Under the pieces are notes generated by a model that was not told the origin of the DNA, did not search any database, and saw only the letters and a list, made by a program, of their open reading frames with translations. Made by a program: the position numbers and the translations under genes. A DNA stretch of 64,000 nucleotides from Achromobacter sp. MYb9 (lineage in GTDB: Bacteria > Pseudomonadota > Gammaproteobacteria > Burkholderiales > Burkholderiaceae_B). The stretch is from positions 248,001 through 312,000 of the forward strand of contig NZ_PCOQ01000005.1 in NCBI RefSeq assembly GCF_002975275.1, in the 5' to 3' direction. Shown in pieces: positions 24,957-34,617 of the stretch (positions within the stretch are counted from its first letter, which is position 1; every line of letters starts with the position of its first letter).

Positions 24957-25761
24957 TCAATCGACCTGGTGGCGTTCCGCCTTCCTGATCCTTTACCTGG
25001 TGTTTGCCATCCTGCCGCTGTACTGGATGCTGAACATGTCCTTCAAGACGAACACTGAAATCGTCAGCACCCTGACCCTGTGGCCGCGCGATTTCACCCT
25101 TGAGCATTACCGCACGATCTTCACGGATCCGGCCTGGTATTCGGGCTACATCAATTCGCTGATCTACGTGGTCATCAACACCGTGATCTCGCTGGCCGTC
25201 GCGTTGCCGGCCGCCTATGCGTTTTCGCGCTACCGCTTCATTGGCGACAAGCATGTGTTCTTCTGGCTGCTGACCAACCGCATGACGCCGCCCGCCGTGT
25301 TCCTGCTGCCGTTCTTCCAGTTGTACAGCTCGTTCGGGCTGATGGACACGCACCTGGCCGTGGCGTTGGCGCATCTGGTCTTCAACGTGCCGCTGGCCGT
25401 GTGGATTCTGGAAGGCTTCATGTCCGGGGTGCCCCGCGAAATCGACGAGACCGCCTATGTCGACGGCTATTCCTTCCCGCGCTTTTTCCTGACGATTTTC
25501 CTGCCGCTGATCAAGTCGGGCGTCGGGGTGGCGGCATTCTTCTGCTTCATGTTCAGCTGGGTGGAACTGCTGCTGGCGCGCACGCTGACGTCTGTCAACG
25601 CCAAACCGATCGTTGCCACCATGACCCGAACCGTGTCGGCTTCCGGCATGGATTGGGGGGTGCTGGCGGCGGCGGGCGTGCTGACCATCGTGCCGGGCGG
25701 CATCGTCATCTGGTTCGTGCGCCACTACATCGCGAAGGGCTTCGCGATGGGCCGGGTGTAG
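24949..25761 (+). CDS. glpQ: Glycerol-type ABC transporter permease GlpQ
   Basis: A 270-residue MalG-like permease with six membrane helices and the EAA loop IDETAYVDGYSFPRFFLTIFLPLIKSG. The C-terminus GFAMGRV is typical for this subfamily (compare GLTAGAVKG in MalG). The ATG chosen lies 8 bases from a GAGGAG inside the end of glpP; the genes overlap by 8 bases. This GlpQ is a permease, unrelated to the glycerophosphodiesterase of that name. Confidence 0.9.
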   Translation: MRDQSTWWRSAFLILYLVFAILPLYWMLNMSFKTNTEIVSTLTLWPRDFTLEHYRTIFTDPAWYSGYINSLIYVVINTVISLAVALPAAYAFSRYRFIGDKHVFFWLLTNRMTPPAVFLLPFFQLYSSFGLMDTHLAVALAHLVFNVPLAVWILEGFMSGVPREIDETAYVDGYSFPRFFLTIFLPLIKSGVGVAAFFCFMFSWVELLLARTLTSVNAKPIVATMTRTVSASGMDWGVLAAAGVLTIVPGGIVIWFVRHYIAKGFAMGRV

Positions 25762-25789
25762 CGCAAAGGGACCCTAGGAGGAACGCCCC

Positions 25790-26098
25790 ATGTTCAGCTG
25801 GATGGTCTGGACCACTCCCGTCGCCGTGTTCTTCACCTGCATCGTGCTGATGCTGGTCGGCATGACGGTCTGGGAATTGAAGTCGCCCACGGTCGAGCGC
25901 AAGGGCTTCCTGCCGTTGCGCACCACTCGGGGCGACAGGTTGTTCATCGGCCTGATGGCCGCAGCCTGGCTCAACCTGGCATTTCTGGGGTTCGGGCAAA
26001 AGGCGGTGGAATGGTTTTCGCTGGATGAGCCGCCATCGGTGTGGATCAGTTTCGTGCTGTCCATGCTGCTGTTGGCCTTCATCATGAGGAAAGGCTGA
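25790..26098 (+). CDS. DUF2160 small membrane protein of glycerol ABC operons
   Basis: A 102-residue protein with three predicted membrane helices (about 7-27, 50-67, 84-98) and the conserved WELKSPTVERKGFLPL between the first two. DUF2160 proteins recur between permease and binding-protein genes of glycerol-type ABC operons. The role is not established; an accessory transporter subunit or assembly factor is plausible. A strong AGGAGGA precedes the ATG. Confidence 0.85.
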   Translation: MFSWMVWTTPVAVFFTCIVLMLVGMTVWELKSPTVERKGFLPLRTTRGDRLFIGLMAAAWLNLAFLGFGQKAVEWFSLDEPPSVWISFVLSMLLLAFIMRKG

Positions 26099-26203
26099 AG
26101 GGGCGTTTCGATCCCTCACTTGGTTCAAGGACTACGGGCCCGCATCTTCCCCGGCCAGAGGTCCGCAGCAACAGATGGGGAAGGCCATTCGAGGAGACAG
26201 GTC

Positions 26204-27934
<1,731 letters not shown>

Positions 27935-27976
27935 GGGTGAGTCATTGCCCAGGGTAAGCCATTGCTGATCGGCAGG

Positions 27977-28011
27977 GTGCAGGTAGCGCGAGCGAATCGC
28001 GCTACCTGCAC
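27977..28011. terminator. 15-bp perfect hairpin ending the glycerol operon
   Basis: GTGCAGGTAGCGCGA and its exact complement flank a GCGAA loop, 42 bp past the glpV stop and between convergent genes. The stem is very stable; no U-run follows on either side. It is probably a bidirectional transcript end or a REP-like element. Confidence 0.6.
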
Positions 28012-28073
28012 GGATCAACACCGCGCGACACGCATACCAGAACGGTCCCGGCCGTCTGTAAGTTGCCTATCGC

Positions 28074-28970
28074 CTATTCCATCACCAGCGAGCGGTGCAC
28101 GCACACGCCGGCCATCACCCCGGATGCGCTGGCAAGCGTCGCGTTGCTCATCGGGATGGCGGCGTCGCCCGCGGCGTAAACGCCCGGTACCGTCGTCTGC
28201 CTGAATTCGTCGCTGCGGATCACCGGGCCCATTGGGCCGTCGTCGAACGCGCAGCCCAGTTGCATCGCCAAGGGGCTGGCCATATGGGTCTTGCTGGCCA
28301 CGAACAGCGCGTGCACCGCCATGCGCCGCCCGTCGGCGAGTTTGACGGCGTCCAGCGCGGGCGCCGTGCCCATCAGTTCGACGATGGGCGTGCGTTCGAT
28401 GCGCACACCGCGCTTTTCCAATCGGGCCGCCTGTTCCGCATCGGGCTCGAATTCGCCTTGCGTGAAATACGTGGTGGGCCCCCAGTCCGGCAGCAGCATC
28501 GCCTGATGCGCCGACAGCGGATGGGCGGCCATCACGCCCAATGGGCGGCCGGCCATTTCATAGCCGTGGCAGTAAGGGCAATGCAGCACGGTCTGCCCCC
28601 AGCGTTCCTGCAGCCCGGCCATCGCGGGCAATTCGTCGCGTAGCCCGATCGCCAGGATCAGGCGCCTGCCCTGGACTTCGTGTCCGTCGGCCATCGTCAC
28701 GTGCAACTGGCCCGCGTGTTCGCATGCGCCGACCGCCTGGCCGTCCAGGAATTTGACAGTGGGGTAGTGCGCCAACTGGTCGCGTGCTTCCAACAGGATG
28801 TCGCGGGGCGGCTTGCCGTCCTGGCCCAGGAAGCCGTGCGCGTGCACGGCGAACCGGTTGCGGGGCAGGCCGCCGTCGATCACCAGAATGCGCCGGCGGG
28901 CGCGGGCCAGTTGCATGGCGGCGGACAGGCCGGCAAAGCTGCCGCCCACGATGATGGCGTCGTAAATCAT
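28074..28970 (-). CDS. Thioredoxin-reductase-like FAD/NAD(P) oxidoreductase
   Basis: A 298-residue pyridine nucleotide-disulfide oxidoreductase. It has FAD motif [13 protein letters not shown] (residues 6-18), the redox-active CPYC in [11 protein letters not shown] (around 130) and the C-terminal FAD loop VYAAGDA. It lacks a canonical GxGxxA NADPH fingerprint ([18 protein letters not shown]), so the electron donor could be a ferredoxin or the site may be altered. Low-Mr thioredoxin reductases are about 315 residues. An AGGA lies 9 bases before the ATG. Two palindromes upstream suggest a dedicated regulator. Confidence 0.85.
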   Translation of the reverse strand: MIYDAIIVGGSFAGLSAAMQLARARRRILVIDGGLPRNRFAVHAHGFLGQDGKPPRDILLEARDQLAHYPTVKFLDGQAVGACEHAGQLHVTMADGHEVQGRRLILAIGLRDELPAMAGLQERWGQTVLHCPYCHGYEMAGRPLGVMAAHPLSAHQAMLLPDWGPTTYFTQGEFEPDAEQAARLEKRGVRIERTPIVELMGTAPALDAVKLADGRRMAVHALFVASKTHMASPLAMQLGCAFDDGPMGPVIRSDEFRQTTVPGVYAAGDAAIPMSNATLASASGVMAGVCVHRSLVME

Positions 28971-29000
28971 AGGGAGATTCCTGTTCAGGCTGATCAAGAT

Positions 29001-29055
29001 ACTTGGTAAGTTACATGATAAATCGAATTCAGGATTTCAAGCAACTTATCAAGTT
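29001..29055. promoter_or_regulatory. Paired palindromes between the flavoprotein and acyl-CoA dehydrogenase genes
   Basis: ACTT-GGT-AAGT (29001-29011) and AACTT-ATC-AAGTT (29043-29055) are two copies of the same palindrome, centred 43 bp apart; together they also make an 11-of-12 inverted repeat. The site lies 31 bp upstream of the flavoprotein start, so a dimeric repressor is likely. The cognate regulator is not in the immediate neighbourhood. Confidence 0.5.
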
Positions 29056-29116
29056 CTTTATGTCGCAATGCGCGAATCTCCCGATGCCGCCCAAGCCGAC
29101 CGGCGGTGTATTCTCG

Positions 29117-29141
29117 ATGCCATGCCATGCCATGCCATGCC
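29117..29141. repeat. Pentanucleotide tandem repeat (ATGCC)5
   Basis: Five exact ATGCC units are followed by one degenerate ACGCC. They lie in the 5' region of the acyl-CoA dehydrogenase gene, about 90 bp before its ATG. Slippage would change spacing, or reading frame in any longer upstream start. Confidence 0.75.
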
Positions 29142-29232
29142 ACGCCCGCGAACCCGCTGCGGCCGTGCAAAAAACAGAACGGGCGGCGCCCATCCCGCGT
29201 CAGCCCGCCTTGCATCTCAGGAGACGAAAAGC

Positions 29233-30360
29233 ATGTTGTTGACGGAAGAACAGCTCAGCATTCAGGAAATGGCGCGCCGCTTCGCCGCGGAACGGCTGGC
29301 GCCCAACGCCGAACGCTGGGACCGCGAACATCACTATCCCGCCGACGCCATCCAGGAGATGGCGCAACTGGGCTTCTTCGGCATGCTCGTGCCGGAGGAA
29401 TGGGAGGGCAACGCCAGCGGCTACGTGTCGTATGCCGTGGCGCTGGAGGAAATCGCCGCAGGCAACGGCGCGTGTTCCACCATCATGAGCGTGCACAATT
29501 CGGTCGCCTGCATGCCCATCCTGAAGTTCGGCACGGATGCGCAGAAAGAGCAGTTCCTGCGGCCGCTGGCCACGGGCGAACACATCGGCGGTTTCGCCCT
29601 GACGGAGCCGCAGGCGGGGTCTGATGCCAGCAGCCTGCACACCCGCGCGCGCCGTGACGGCGACGACTACATCCTGAACGGCGCCAAGCAATTCATCACG
29701 TCGGGCAAAAGCGGCCAGACGATAATCGTTTTCGCGGTGACGGACCCCGACGCCGGCAAGCGCGGCATTTCTGCGTTCATCGTGCCCACGGACACCCCGG
29801 GGTACCAAGTACTGCGGGTGGAGGACAAGCTGGGCCAGCACGCCTCGGACACCTGCCAGATCGCCTTCGAGGATATGCGCATCCCCGCTGCGTATCGGCT
29901 GGGCGCCGAGGGCGAGGGCTACAAGATCGCGCTGTCCAACCTGGAAGGCGGGCGCATCGGCATCGCCTCGCAATCCGTGGGCATGGCGCGCGCGGCGTTC
30001 GAATGCGCGCGCGATTACGCCCGCGACCGCCAGGCCTTCGGCAAGCCCATCATGGAACACCAGGCCGTCTCGTTCCGGTTGGCCGACATGGCGACCCAGA
30101 TTCATGCGGCGCGCCAGATGGTGCTGCATGCCGCGGCATTGCGCGAAGCGGGCAGGCCGGCGTTGACCGAGGCGTCGATGGCCAAGCTGTTCGCCTCCGA
30201 GATGGCCGAAAAGGTCTGCTCGGCCGCCATCCAGACGCTGGGCGGCTACGGCTATCTGAAGGATTTCCCGGTCGAACGCATCTACCGCGATGTGCGCGTG
30301 TGCCAGATCTACGAGGGCACCAGCGATATCCAGCGGCTGGTCATCGCGCGCGGCCTCTAG
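29233..30360 (+). CDS. Acyl-CoA dehydrogenase
   Basis: A 375-residue flavoenzyme that introduces the alpha,beta double bond into an acyl-CoA thioester and passes electrons to ETF. Domains: N-terminal helices (1-120), beta domain with [15 protein letters not shown] and FITSGKSG, and the C-terminal helical domain with the catalytic glutamate in [15 protein letters not shown]. Length and motifs fit short/branched-chain or butyryl-CoA dehydrogenases; chain-length preference cannot be told. AGGAG lies 9 bases before the ATG. An in-frame ATG 55 codons upstream crosses the ATGCC repeats but has no ribosome-binding site. Confidence 0.93.
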   Translation: MLLTEEQLSIQEMARRFAAERLAPNAERWDREHHYPADAIQEMAQLGFFGMLVPEEWEGNASGYVSYAVALEEIAAGNGACSTIMSVHNSVACMPILKFGTDAQKEQFLRPLATGEHIGGFALTEPQAGSDASSLHTRARRDGDDYILNGAKQFITSGKSGQTIIVFAVTDPDAGKRGISAFIVPTDTPGYQVLRVEDKLGQHASDTCQIAFEDMRIPAAYRLGAEGEGYKIALSNLEGGRIGIASQSVGMARAAFECARDYARDRQAFGKPIMEHQAVSFRLADMATQIHAARQMVLHAAALREAGRPALTEASMAKLFASEMAEKVCSAAIQTLGGYGYLKDFPVERIYRDVRVCQIYEGTSDIQRLVIARGL

Positions 30361-30406
30361 CCTGCGCGTGGTTCAGCCAGGCCGCGCCGTCGCGGCCGAG
30401 CCGGCT

Positions 30407-31333
30407 TCAGCCATTGTCGCGGGCGGCGGCGCCACCGGGGCGGGCCTGCGCCAGTTCATTGTCCCAATACGCCAGGGTCTCTTGCCAGTCGGGACGGTTC
30501 AGCGCGCGCAACTGGTCCAGGATCTGTTGGGCGTCATCCAGCCTGCCCATGCGCAGGTTGGCTTTGACCAGGTTGTTGCCCACTGGCAGGCCATGCGTCT
30601 GCGCCTGAAACCGGGGGCCGGCCAATTCCAGGATGTCGGCAATGCGGCCGGCATTGCCCAGATCGCCGCTCATTTGCATCAGCAGATCGGCGGGCGTGGG
30701 TTGCCCTGCATATGACAGCGCTTCGCGGTACAGCGCGAGCGCGCCCGCGTAGTTGTGCGAACCGAGTTCCCCGCGTGCCAGCCACAGTCGCGCGCGCCAA
30801 CTGCCGGGTAGCGCGGCGACCTTGCGCATCGCCGCGATGCCCGCCGCGTCGCCGCCGACATCGCGGTGGATGGCCTCGAACCACCCCAGGCCGTTGTCCT
30901 GGTTGGGGTCCAATTGCAGCGCGCGCCACAGCGTGTCGAGCGCGTTGGCTTCGTCATCCCGTTCGGCATGGACTTTCGCCAGATTGGTCAGCACGATGCC
31001 GGTTTCGCCGTGTTGCGCGCAGAACGCCTGCAGTACGCCTTCGCTGTCGTCCAGCCGGCCCTGCTTCATGTAGACGATGGCTTGCAGCACCACCGCGCGT
31101 TCGGCGTTCCGGTCCAGTTCCGCCAGCCGTTCGGCGGGGCCGACCATCTCGTCGATGAAGCCGTCGTTAAGCGACTGGATGATCAAGCCGGCCAGGCGGT
31201 CGGCATCGTTCCAGTCCTGTTCGATGGCGCCCGGCAGCACGTTGTCGCGCCATTGCTCGCGGGTGATGCGGATCTCGCGGCCTTCTGCGTCGTAGGCGCG
31301 GATCATCTGGCTGGGGTCGGGAAGGGAGGTCAT
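30407..31333 (-). CDS. Tetratricopeptide-repeat protein
   Basis: A 308-residue soluble protein made of helical repeats from about residue 60. TPR-like units are visible in AVVLQAIVYMKQGRLDDSEGVLQAF, VLTNLAKVHAERDDEANALDTLWRALQLDP and WLARGELGSHNYAGALALYREAL. No signal peptide or catalytic domain is seen, so a protein-interaction role is likely. The ATG overlaps the stop of the upstream DUF2784 gene (ATGA), which ties the two in one operon. Confidence 0.82.
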   Translation of the reverse strand: MTSLPDPSQMIRAYDAEGREIRITREQWRDNVLPGAIEQDWNDADRLAGLIIQSLNDGFIDEMVGPAERLAELDRNAERAVVLQAIVYMKQGRLDDSEGVLQAFCAQHGETGIVLTNLAKVHAERDDEANALDTLWRALQLDPNQDNGLGWFEAIHRDVGGDAAGIAAMRKVAALPGSWRARLWLARGELGSHNYAGALALYREALSYAGQPTPADLLMQMSGDLGNAGRIADILELAGPRFQAQTHGLPVGNNLVKANLRMGRLDDAQQILDQLRALNRPDWQETLAYWDNELAQARPGGAAARDNG

Positions 31334-31716
31334 GCGTCGGATCCTTGGGAAAAGTTGCGCCGGCGCCGTCGCGCCCATAACGTGTACACCACGATATTGC
31401 CCACGATCAGCAGCGCGGCAAGCACGATCTGCGTCGTCCGGGTGATGCCTTCGGGGTAGATCAGCCCCAGCACATAGTGTTCGATGAAACCGCCAGCGTA
31501 TCCCTGCTGGCCGGCCTGTTGCCGCAGCGACACCTCAAGCGGGGTCAGCGGGCAGATCCAGCCCATGCCGATCACCATGGCACCCCAGGCCAGCGCCGGC
31601 AGGTGCCAGTACGCGATGCGGGGGCGCCACAATGCCAGCAGGCCGCCGAACATGACGAAGGCGACGAAGAGGCCGTGCGCGACGAGGACCAGGTCGGCAA
31701 GGATACGGTAGGTCAT
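31330..31716 (-). CDS. DUF2784 domain membrane protein
   Basis: A 128-residue protein with about three membrane helices: YRILADLVLVAHGLFVAFVMFGGLLALW, WHLPALAWGAMVIGMGWICPLTPLE and ITRTTQIVLAALLIVGNIVVYTLW, then a basic tail. The conserved CPLTPLE and EHYVLGLIYP mark DUF2784, whose function is unknown. It is translationally coupled to the downstream TPR gene. Longer upstream starts run into Arg/Ser-rich sequence and are rejected. Confidence 0.85.
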   Translation of the reverse strand: MTYRILADLVLVAHGLFVAFVMFGGLLALWRPRIAYWHLPALAWGAMVIGMGWICPLTPLEVSLRQQAGQQGYAGGFIEHYVLGLIYPEGITRTTQIVLAALLIVGNIVVYTLWARRRRRNFSQGSDA

Positions 31717-31865
31717 GGAAGATTCTCGGCGAGTCCAGGGAAGCCGGCGGGTGCAGCCGGACTCGCATTTAATCGTAAGCCCGCGAACGCCGGTCGGGAG
31801 TTTGGCAACAAAGCACGACGCCTCGTGTCGGAATAGAATGCCGGCGTTGATATACCGCGAAGGCA

Positions 31866-32252
31866 ATGACGATGGGCCAAACGATAGCAGGGCGGATTCA
31901 AGCCGCCGAAGAGGAATTGCGCCAGGCGATGCTGGCTTCCGACGTTGAGGCGCTGGAGCGTTTGCTGGATCCGGCACTGCTGTACACCAACCATATGGGC
32001 TGGAGCTTCACCCGGGAAGACGACCTGGACGCGCACCGGTCGGGCATGCTGAAGATCCATGGGCTGGAGTTCTCTGAACTGAATATCCTGCCGCGCGCGG
32101 AATGCGCCATCGTGTCGGTGCAGGTCCGGATCTCGGGTAGCTATAACGGCGTGCCGGCCAACGGCATGTTTCGATTCATGCGCACCTGGGCGCCGGACGC
32201 GGCGTCCGGCCAATGGCGCGTGATCGCGGCCACTTCCGTGATGGTGGTGTGA
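31866..32252 (+). CDS. NTF2-like (DUF4440-type) protein
   Basis: A 128-residue protein with the SnoaL/NTF2-like cone fold: helix IQAAEEELRQAMLASDVEALERLLDPALLYTN, then strands ending in MFRFMRTWAPDAASGQWRVIAATSVMVV. The family has many small-molecule or ketosteroid-isomerase-like members; no catalytic residue is recognisable here. It is divergent from DUF2784. A start two codons later (MGQTIAG) is also possible. Confidence 0.78.
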   Translation: MTMGQTIAGRIQAAEEELRQAMLASDVEALERLLDPALLYTNHMGWSFTREDDLDAHRSGMLKIHGLEFSELNILPRAECAIVSVQVRISGSYNGVPANGMFRFMRTWAPDAASGQWRVIAATSVMVV

Positions 32253-32268
32253 CGCCCGCCGGCGGCGA

Positions 32269-32844
32269 TCAGACTTTCAGGTCGCGCAGAAGCTTGGCCA
32301 GTTCAGGCGCCGTCATCAGCGATACGCCTTGCGACTTTGCGTACTGCCACGCGTTGTCGGACACGTCGCCCAGGGCGATATAGATCGCTTCGCGGGCGCC
32401 GCGTTTTTCGCGCGCCGCCTGCAATTCGCGTAGCGGATCGACGCCCACGCGGGCCGCTTTCCAGCGCTTGGCGCTGACGATGGCCACGTGGCCGTCCTTG
32501 CTGAGCGCGAAGTCGGCGCCGGGCGTCTGCAGGCGCTGCACCTCGCAACCATCGCGCTTGAAACCGGCTTCGACCGTGTTGGCGAAGTCAGCCCAGGACA
32601 TGGCCGCGGTGGCTTCCGCCACCGCCTGCACGCGGGTGTCGGAGGGCGCCCGCAGCTGTTTGTAGGCGGCCATGATGGAAATGACCGCGAACGGCACCGC
32701 CGCGAAGACGCCCATCGCCGCGAAGTCCCGCGGCAGGGCGGCGAATCCCCCCACGCACAGCAGCACGGCCACGCCAGCGCTCATCCACCACGGCGAGCGC
32801 AGCAGGACGGCGAAGATCGAGTTCTGGGACATCTTGAGTTTCAT
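32269..32844 (-). CDS. Membrane-anchored Mrr-like restriction endonuclease-fold protein
   Basis: A 191-residue protein with two N-terminal membrane helices (about 19-36 and 42-60) and a cytoplasmic domain resembling the Mrr catalytic fold. The order MSWADFANTVEAGFKRDGCEVQRL - GADFAL - VAIVSAKRWKA - EAIYIALGDVSDNAW matches Mrr_cat. The active-site D-(Q/E)-x-K appears as Asp111, then Ser124-Ala-Lys126, so the usual Gln/Glu is Ser and activity may be lost or altered. No methylase lies nearby, so it is not a classical restriction system. Confidence 0.7.
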   Translation of the reverse strand: MKLKMSQNSIFAVLLRSPWWMSAGVAVLLCVGGFAALPRDFAAMGVFAAVPFAVISIMAAYKQLRAPSDTRVQAVAEATAAMSWADFANTVEAGFKRDGCEVQRLQTPGADFALSKDGHVAIVSAKRWKAARVGVDPLRELQAAREKRGAREAIYIALGDVSDNAWQYAKSQGVSLMTAPELAKLLRDLKV

Positions 32845-32882
32845 GGTGGCTCGCGGCGTTGCGGTGTCGGGCGGGGCAGGGG

Positions 32883-33128
32883 TCAGGCGTCGTCGGCGGC
32901 CGTATCGGCGGCGCGCACCACGATGCGGACGTCGCCGCAGGTGACGATCTGGCCGCCGCGGATCTTGGCGGTCTTGCGGGTTTCGATGACGCCGCCCACG
33001 CTGACCAGGCCGTCCGCGACCATCATCTTGCCGGCGCCGCCGCTGTCACAGACGCCCGTGGCTTTCAGCAGTTGATTGACTTCAATGTAGGGGCTGCCGT
33101 CGGCAAGCGTGAATTCGATGATGGGCAT
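32883..33128 (-). CDS. S4-domain RNA-binding protein (YbcJ-like)
   Basis: An 81-residue protein that is a single S4-like RNA-binding domain: IEVNQLLKATGVCDSGGAGKMMVADGLVSVGGVIETRKTAKIRGGQIV. This is the YbcJ/RlbA group, which binds structured RNA. It lies 38 bp upstream of the Mrr-like gene on the same strand and 72 bp after the DUF502 gene, so the three may be co-transcribed. No direct functional link is visible. Confidence 0.85.
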   Translation of the reverse strand: MPIIEFTLADGSPYIEVNQLLKATGVCDSGGAGKMMVADGLVSVGGVIETRKTAKIRGGQIVTCGDVRIVVRAADTAADDA

Positions 33129-33200
33129 GGAGGGCGTGCGTGGATTCAGTTGGGGAAGCGATCAGCGCCCGGGGCGCGTGGGCTCGGGCGTCGGGCCGTG

Positions 33201-33863
33201 TCAGGCCGGGCCGCCGCCAGTGTTGTCGGGGGTGGCCGGCGGCGCTTCGGGCACGGTGGGGGCCGCGGGGCGCGGGGCGCTTTCCGCGCGCGCCATCCAG
33301 GCGATCAGGGACGAGCGCATGGCTTCTTCGACCGACATCTGGATCGGTTGCACCCAGTCTTGCGGTACGAACACGGTGTAGCCGCCGATCATATAGCCCA
33401 TCGGCAGGTAGACGGCTACGCGGTCGCCCTGGGTGAACCCTTCGGGCAGCCCTTCCACGCTGCGGCGGGTGACAAGGCCCACCAGCTCCAGCTGCTGGCC
33501 CGGCACGCGCAGAATCACGACCTGCTGCGCGGTGTTCTTCGAGCTGGGCGAGAAATAGTCCGCGAAGCTCTTCAAGGACGAATAGATGCTCTTGACCACG
33601 GGCAGGTTGGTGAACGGCATTTCAACCACGGTCAGGAAACGCTGCACGCGCTGTTTCGAGACCAGGTAGCCGATAGCCAGAATGCCCAGGATGCCCAGCG
33701 CCAGGCCCATGCCCGGCACGTAGAAGCCGCCGATGAAAGGGCGCAGGAAGGTCAGCGCCACGGCTTCCGTCCAGGCCAGGAAGATGTACAGCAGATAGAG
33801 GGTCAAGGCCAGCGGCAGGACCGTGATCAGGCCGCGGAAGAAGTATTTATAGAGACGATTCAT
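33201..33863 (-). CDS. DUF502 family membrane protein
   Basis: A 220-residue protein with two N-terminal membrane helices (about 10-30 and 50-68), a conserved soluble domain (FTNLPVVKSIYSSLKSFADYFSPSSK, GLVTRRSVEGLPEGF, VAVYLPMGYMIGGYTVFVPQDWV) and a Pro/Ala-rich tail. DUF502 is widespread and of unknown function; in plants a homologue (COV) affects vascular patterning. The length is normal apart from the tail. Confidence 0.9.
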   Translation of the reverse strand: MNRLYKYFFRGLITVLPLALTLYLLYIFLAWTEAVALTFLRPFIGGFYVPGMGLALGILGILAIGYLVSKQRVQRFLTVVEMPFTNLPVVKSIYSSLKSFADYFSPSSKNTAQQVVILRVPGQQLELVGLVTRRSVEGLPEGFTQGDRVAVYLPMGYMIGGYTVFVPQDWVQPIQMSVEEAMRSSLIAWMARAESAPRPAAPTVPEAPPATPDNTGGGPA

Positions 33864-34015
33864 AAGCAGAGTCGAAAAGAATTAGGGTCTGACCAGGCTT
33901 GCCGGCGCGGGTCGGAGGGCCGCCAGCATAGCAGCCGGCGCGTGCGGATTCGGTAATAAACCGCATCTCTTCGGGGCTATCAAGGGCAGGGCCCCCTTGC
34001 ACCGCCGTGCACCGC

Positions 34016-34483
34016 CTATCGATCGACGGGCAGGTACAACGTTTCCTTGATTTCCTCCATGACCACGTAGCTGCGCGATTCCGCGGAGGCGGGCAGACGT
34101 TTGAGGATTTCGCCCAGCAGGCGGCGGTATTCGTTCATTTCGGTCAGGCGCGCCTTCACCAGATAGTCGAAGTCGCCGGAAACCAGATGGCATTCCATGA
34201 CTTCGGGCACATACAGCAGCTCTTTCTTGACCTTGTCGAAGACATCGCCGGATTTGGCGGACAGCTTGATTTCCAGGAAGACGAGCAGGTTCTTGCCCAA
34301 CGCGGCCGGGTTGACGCGCGCATGGTAACCCGTGATGACGCCTTCGCGCTCCATGCGTTTGACGCGGTCCGAGCAGGGGGTGGCGGACAGGCTCACCCGA
34401 TCGGCCAATTCGGTGACCGAAATGCGGCCTTCGCGCTGCAGGATATCCAGGATTTTCAGGTCGATTCGGTCGAGGTCGCGCAT
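34016..34483 (-). CDS. Lrp/AsnC family regulator, probably of dadA
   Basis: A 155-residue feast/famine regulator: helix-turn-helix LDRIDLKILDILQREGRISVTELADRVSLSATPCSDRVKRME and C-terminal RAM ligand domain. Such proteins form octamers and sense amino acids. It is divergent from dadA, as DadR is in Pseudomonas, where it activates alanine catabolism. I start at the ATG; a TTG six codons upstream is in frame. A long inverted repeat lies in the shared promoter region. Confidence 0.9.
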   Translation of the reverse strand: MRDLDRIDLKILDILQREGRISVTELADRVSLSATPCSDRVKRMEREGVITGYHARVNPAALGKNLLVFLEIKLSAKSGDVFDKVKKELLYVPEVMECHLVSGDFDYLVKARLTEMNEYRRLLGEILKRLPASAESRSYVVMEEIKETLYLPVDR

Positions 34484-34520
34484 TTCACTTTTGGCGATCA
34501 AAAAACAGGGCTGGGCCCGA

Positions 34521-34557
34521 GAAAAGCACTGGCGAACACAAATAATCAGTGCTTTTC
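34521..34557. promoter_or_regulatory. 11-bp inverted repeat in the lrp-dadA divergent promoter
   Basis: GAAAAGCACTG (34521-34531) and CAGTGCTTTTC (34547-34557) are exact complements with an AT-rich 15-bp spacer. The position between divergent lrp and dadA genes, about 38 and 60 bp from their starts, fits an Lrp-type binding site. Confidence 0.55.
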
Positions 34558-34617
34558 ACTGCCGAGAGGCTCTTAGACTACCGAAAATACTGTCTACATC
34601 CAAATACGGAAAGAATC

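Noticed and set aside
29068-29232. A 55-codon N-terminal extension of the acyl-CoA dehydrogenase across the ATGCC repeats.
   Set aside because: No Shine-Dalgarno precedes the upstream ATG, the extension is Cys/Arg-rich, and a strong AGGAG serves the conserved start at 29233.
31535-31768. Short frames antisense or alternate to the DUF2784 gene.
   Set aside because: They overlap a conserved membrane protein and have no ribosome-binding site or similarity.
33981-33999. CAAGGG/CCCTTG hairpin after the lrp gene as a terminator.
   Set aside because: Only six base pairs with no U-tract; not strong enough to list as a feature.
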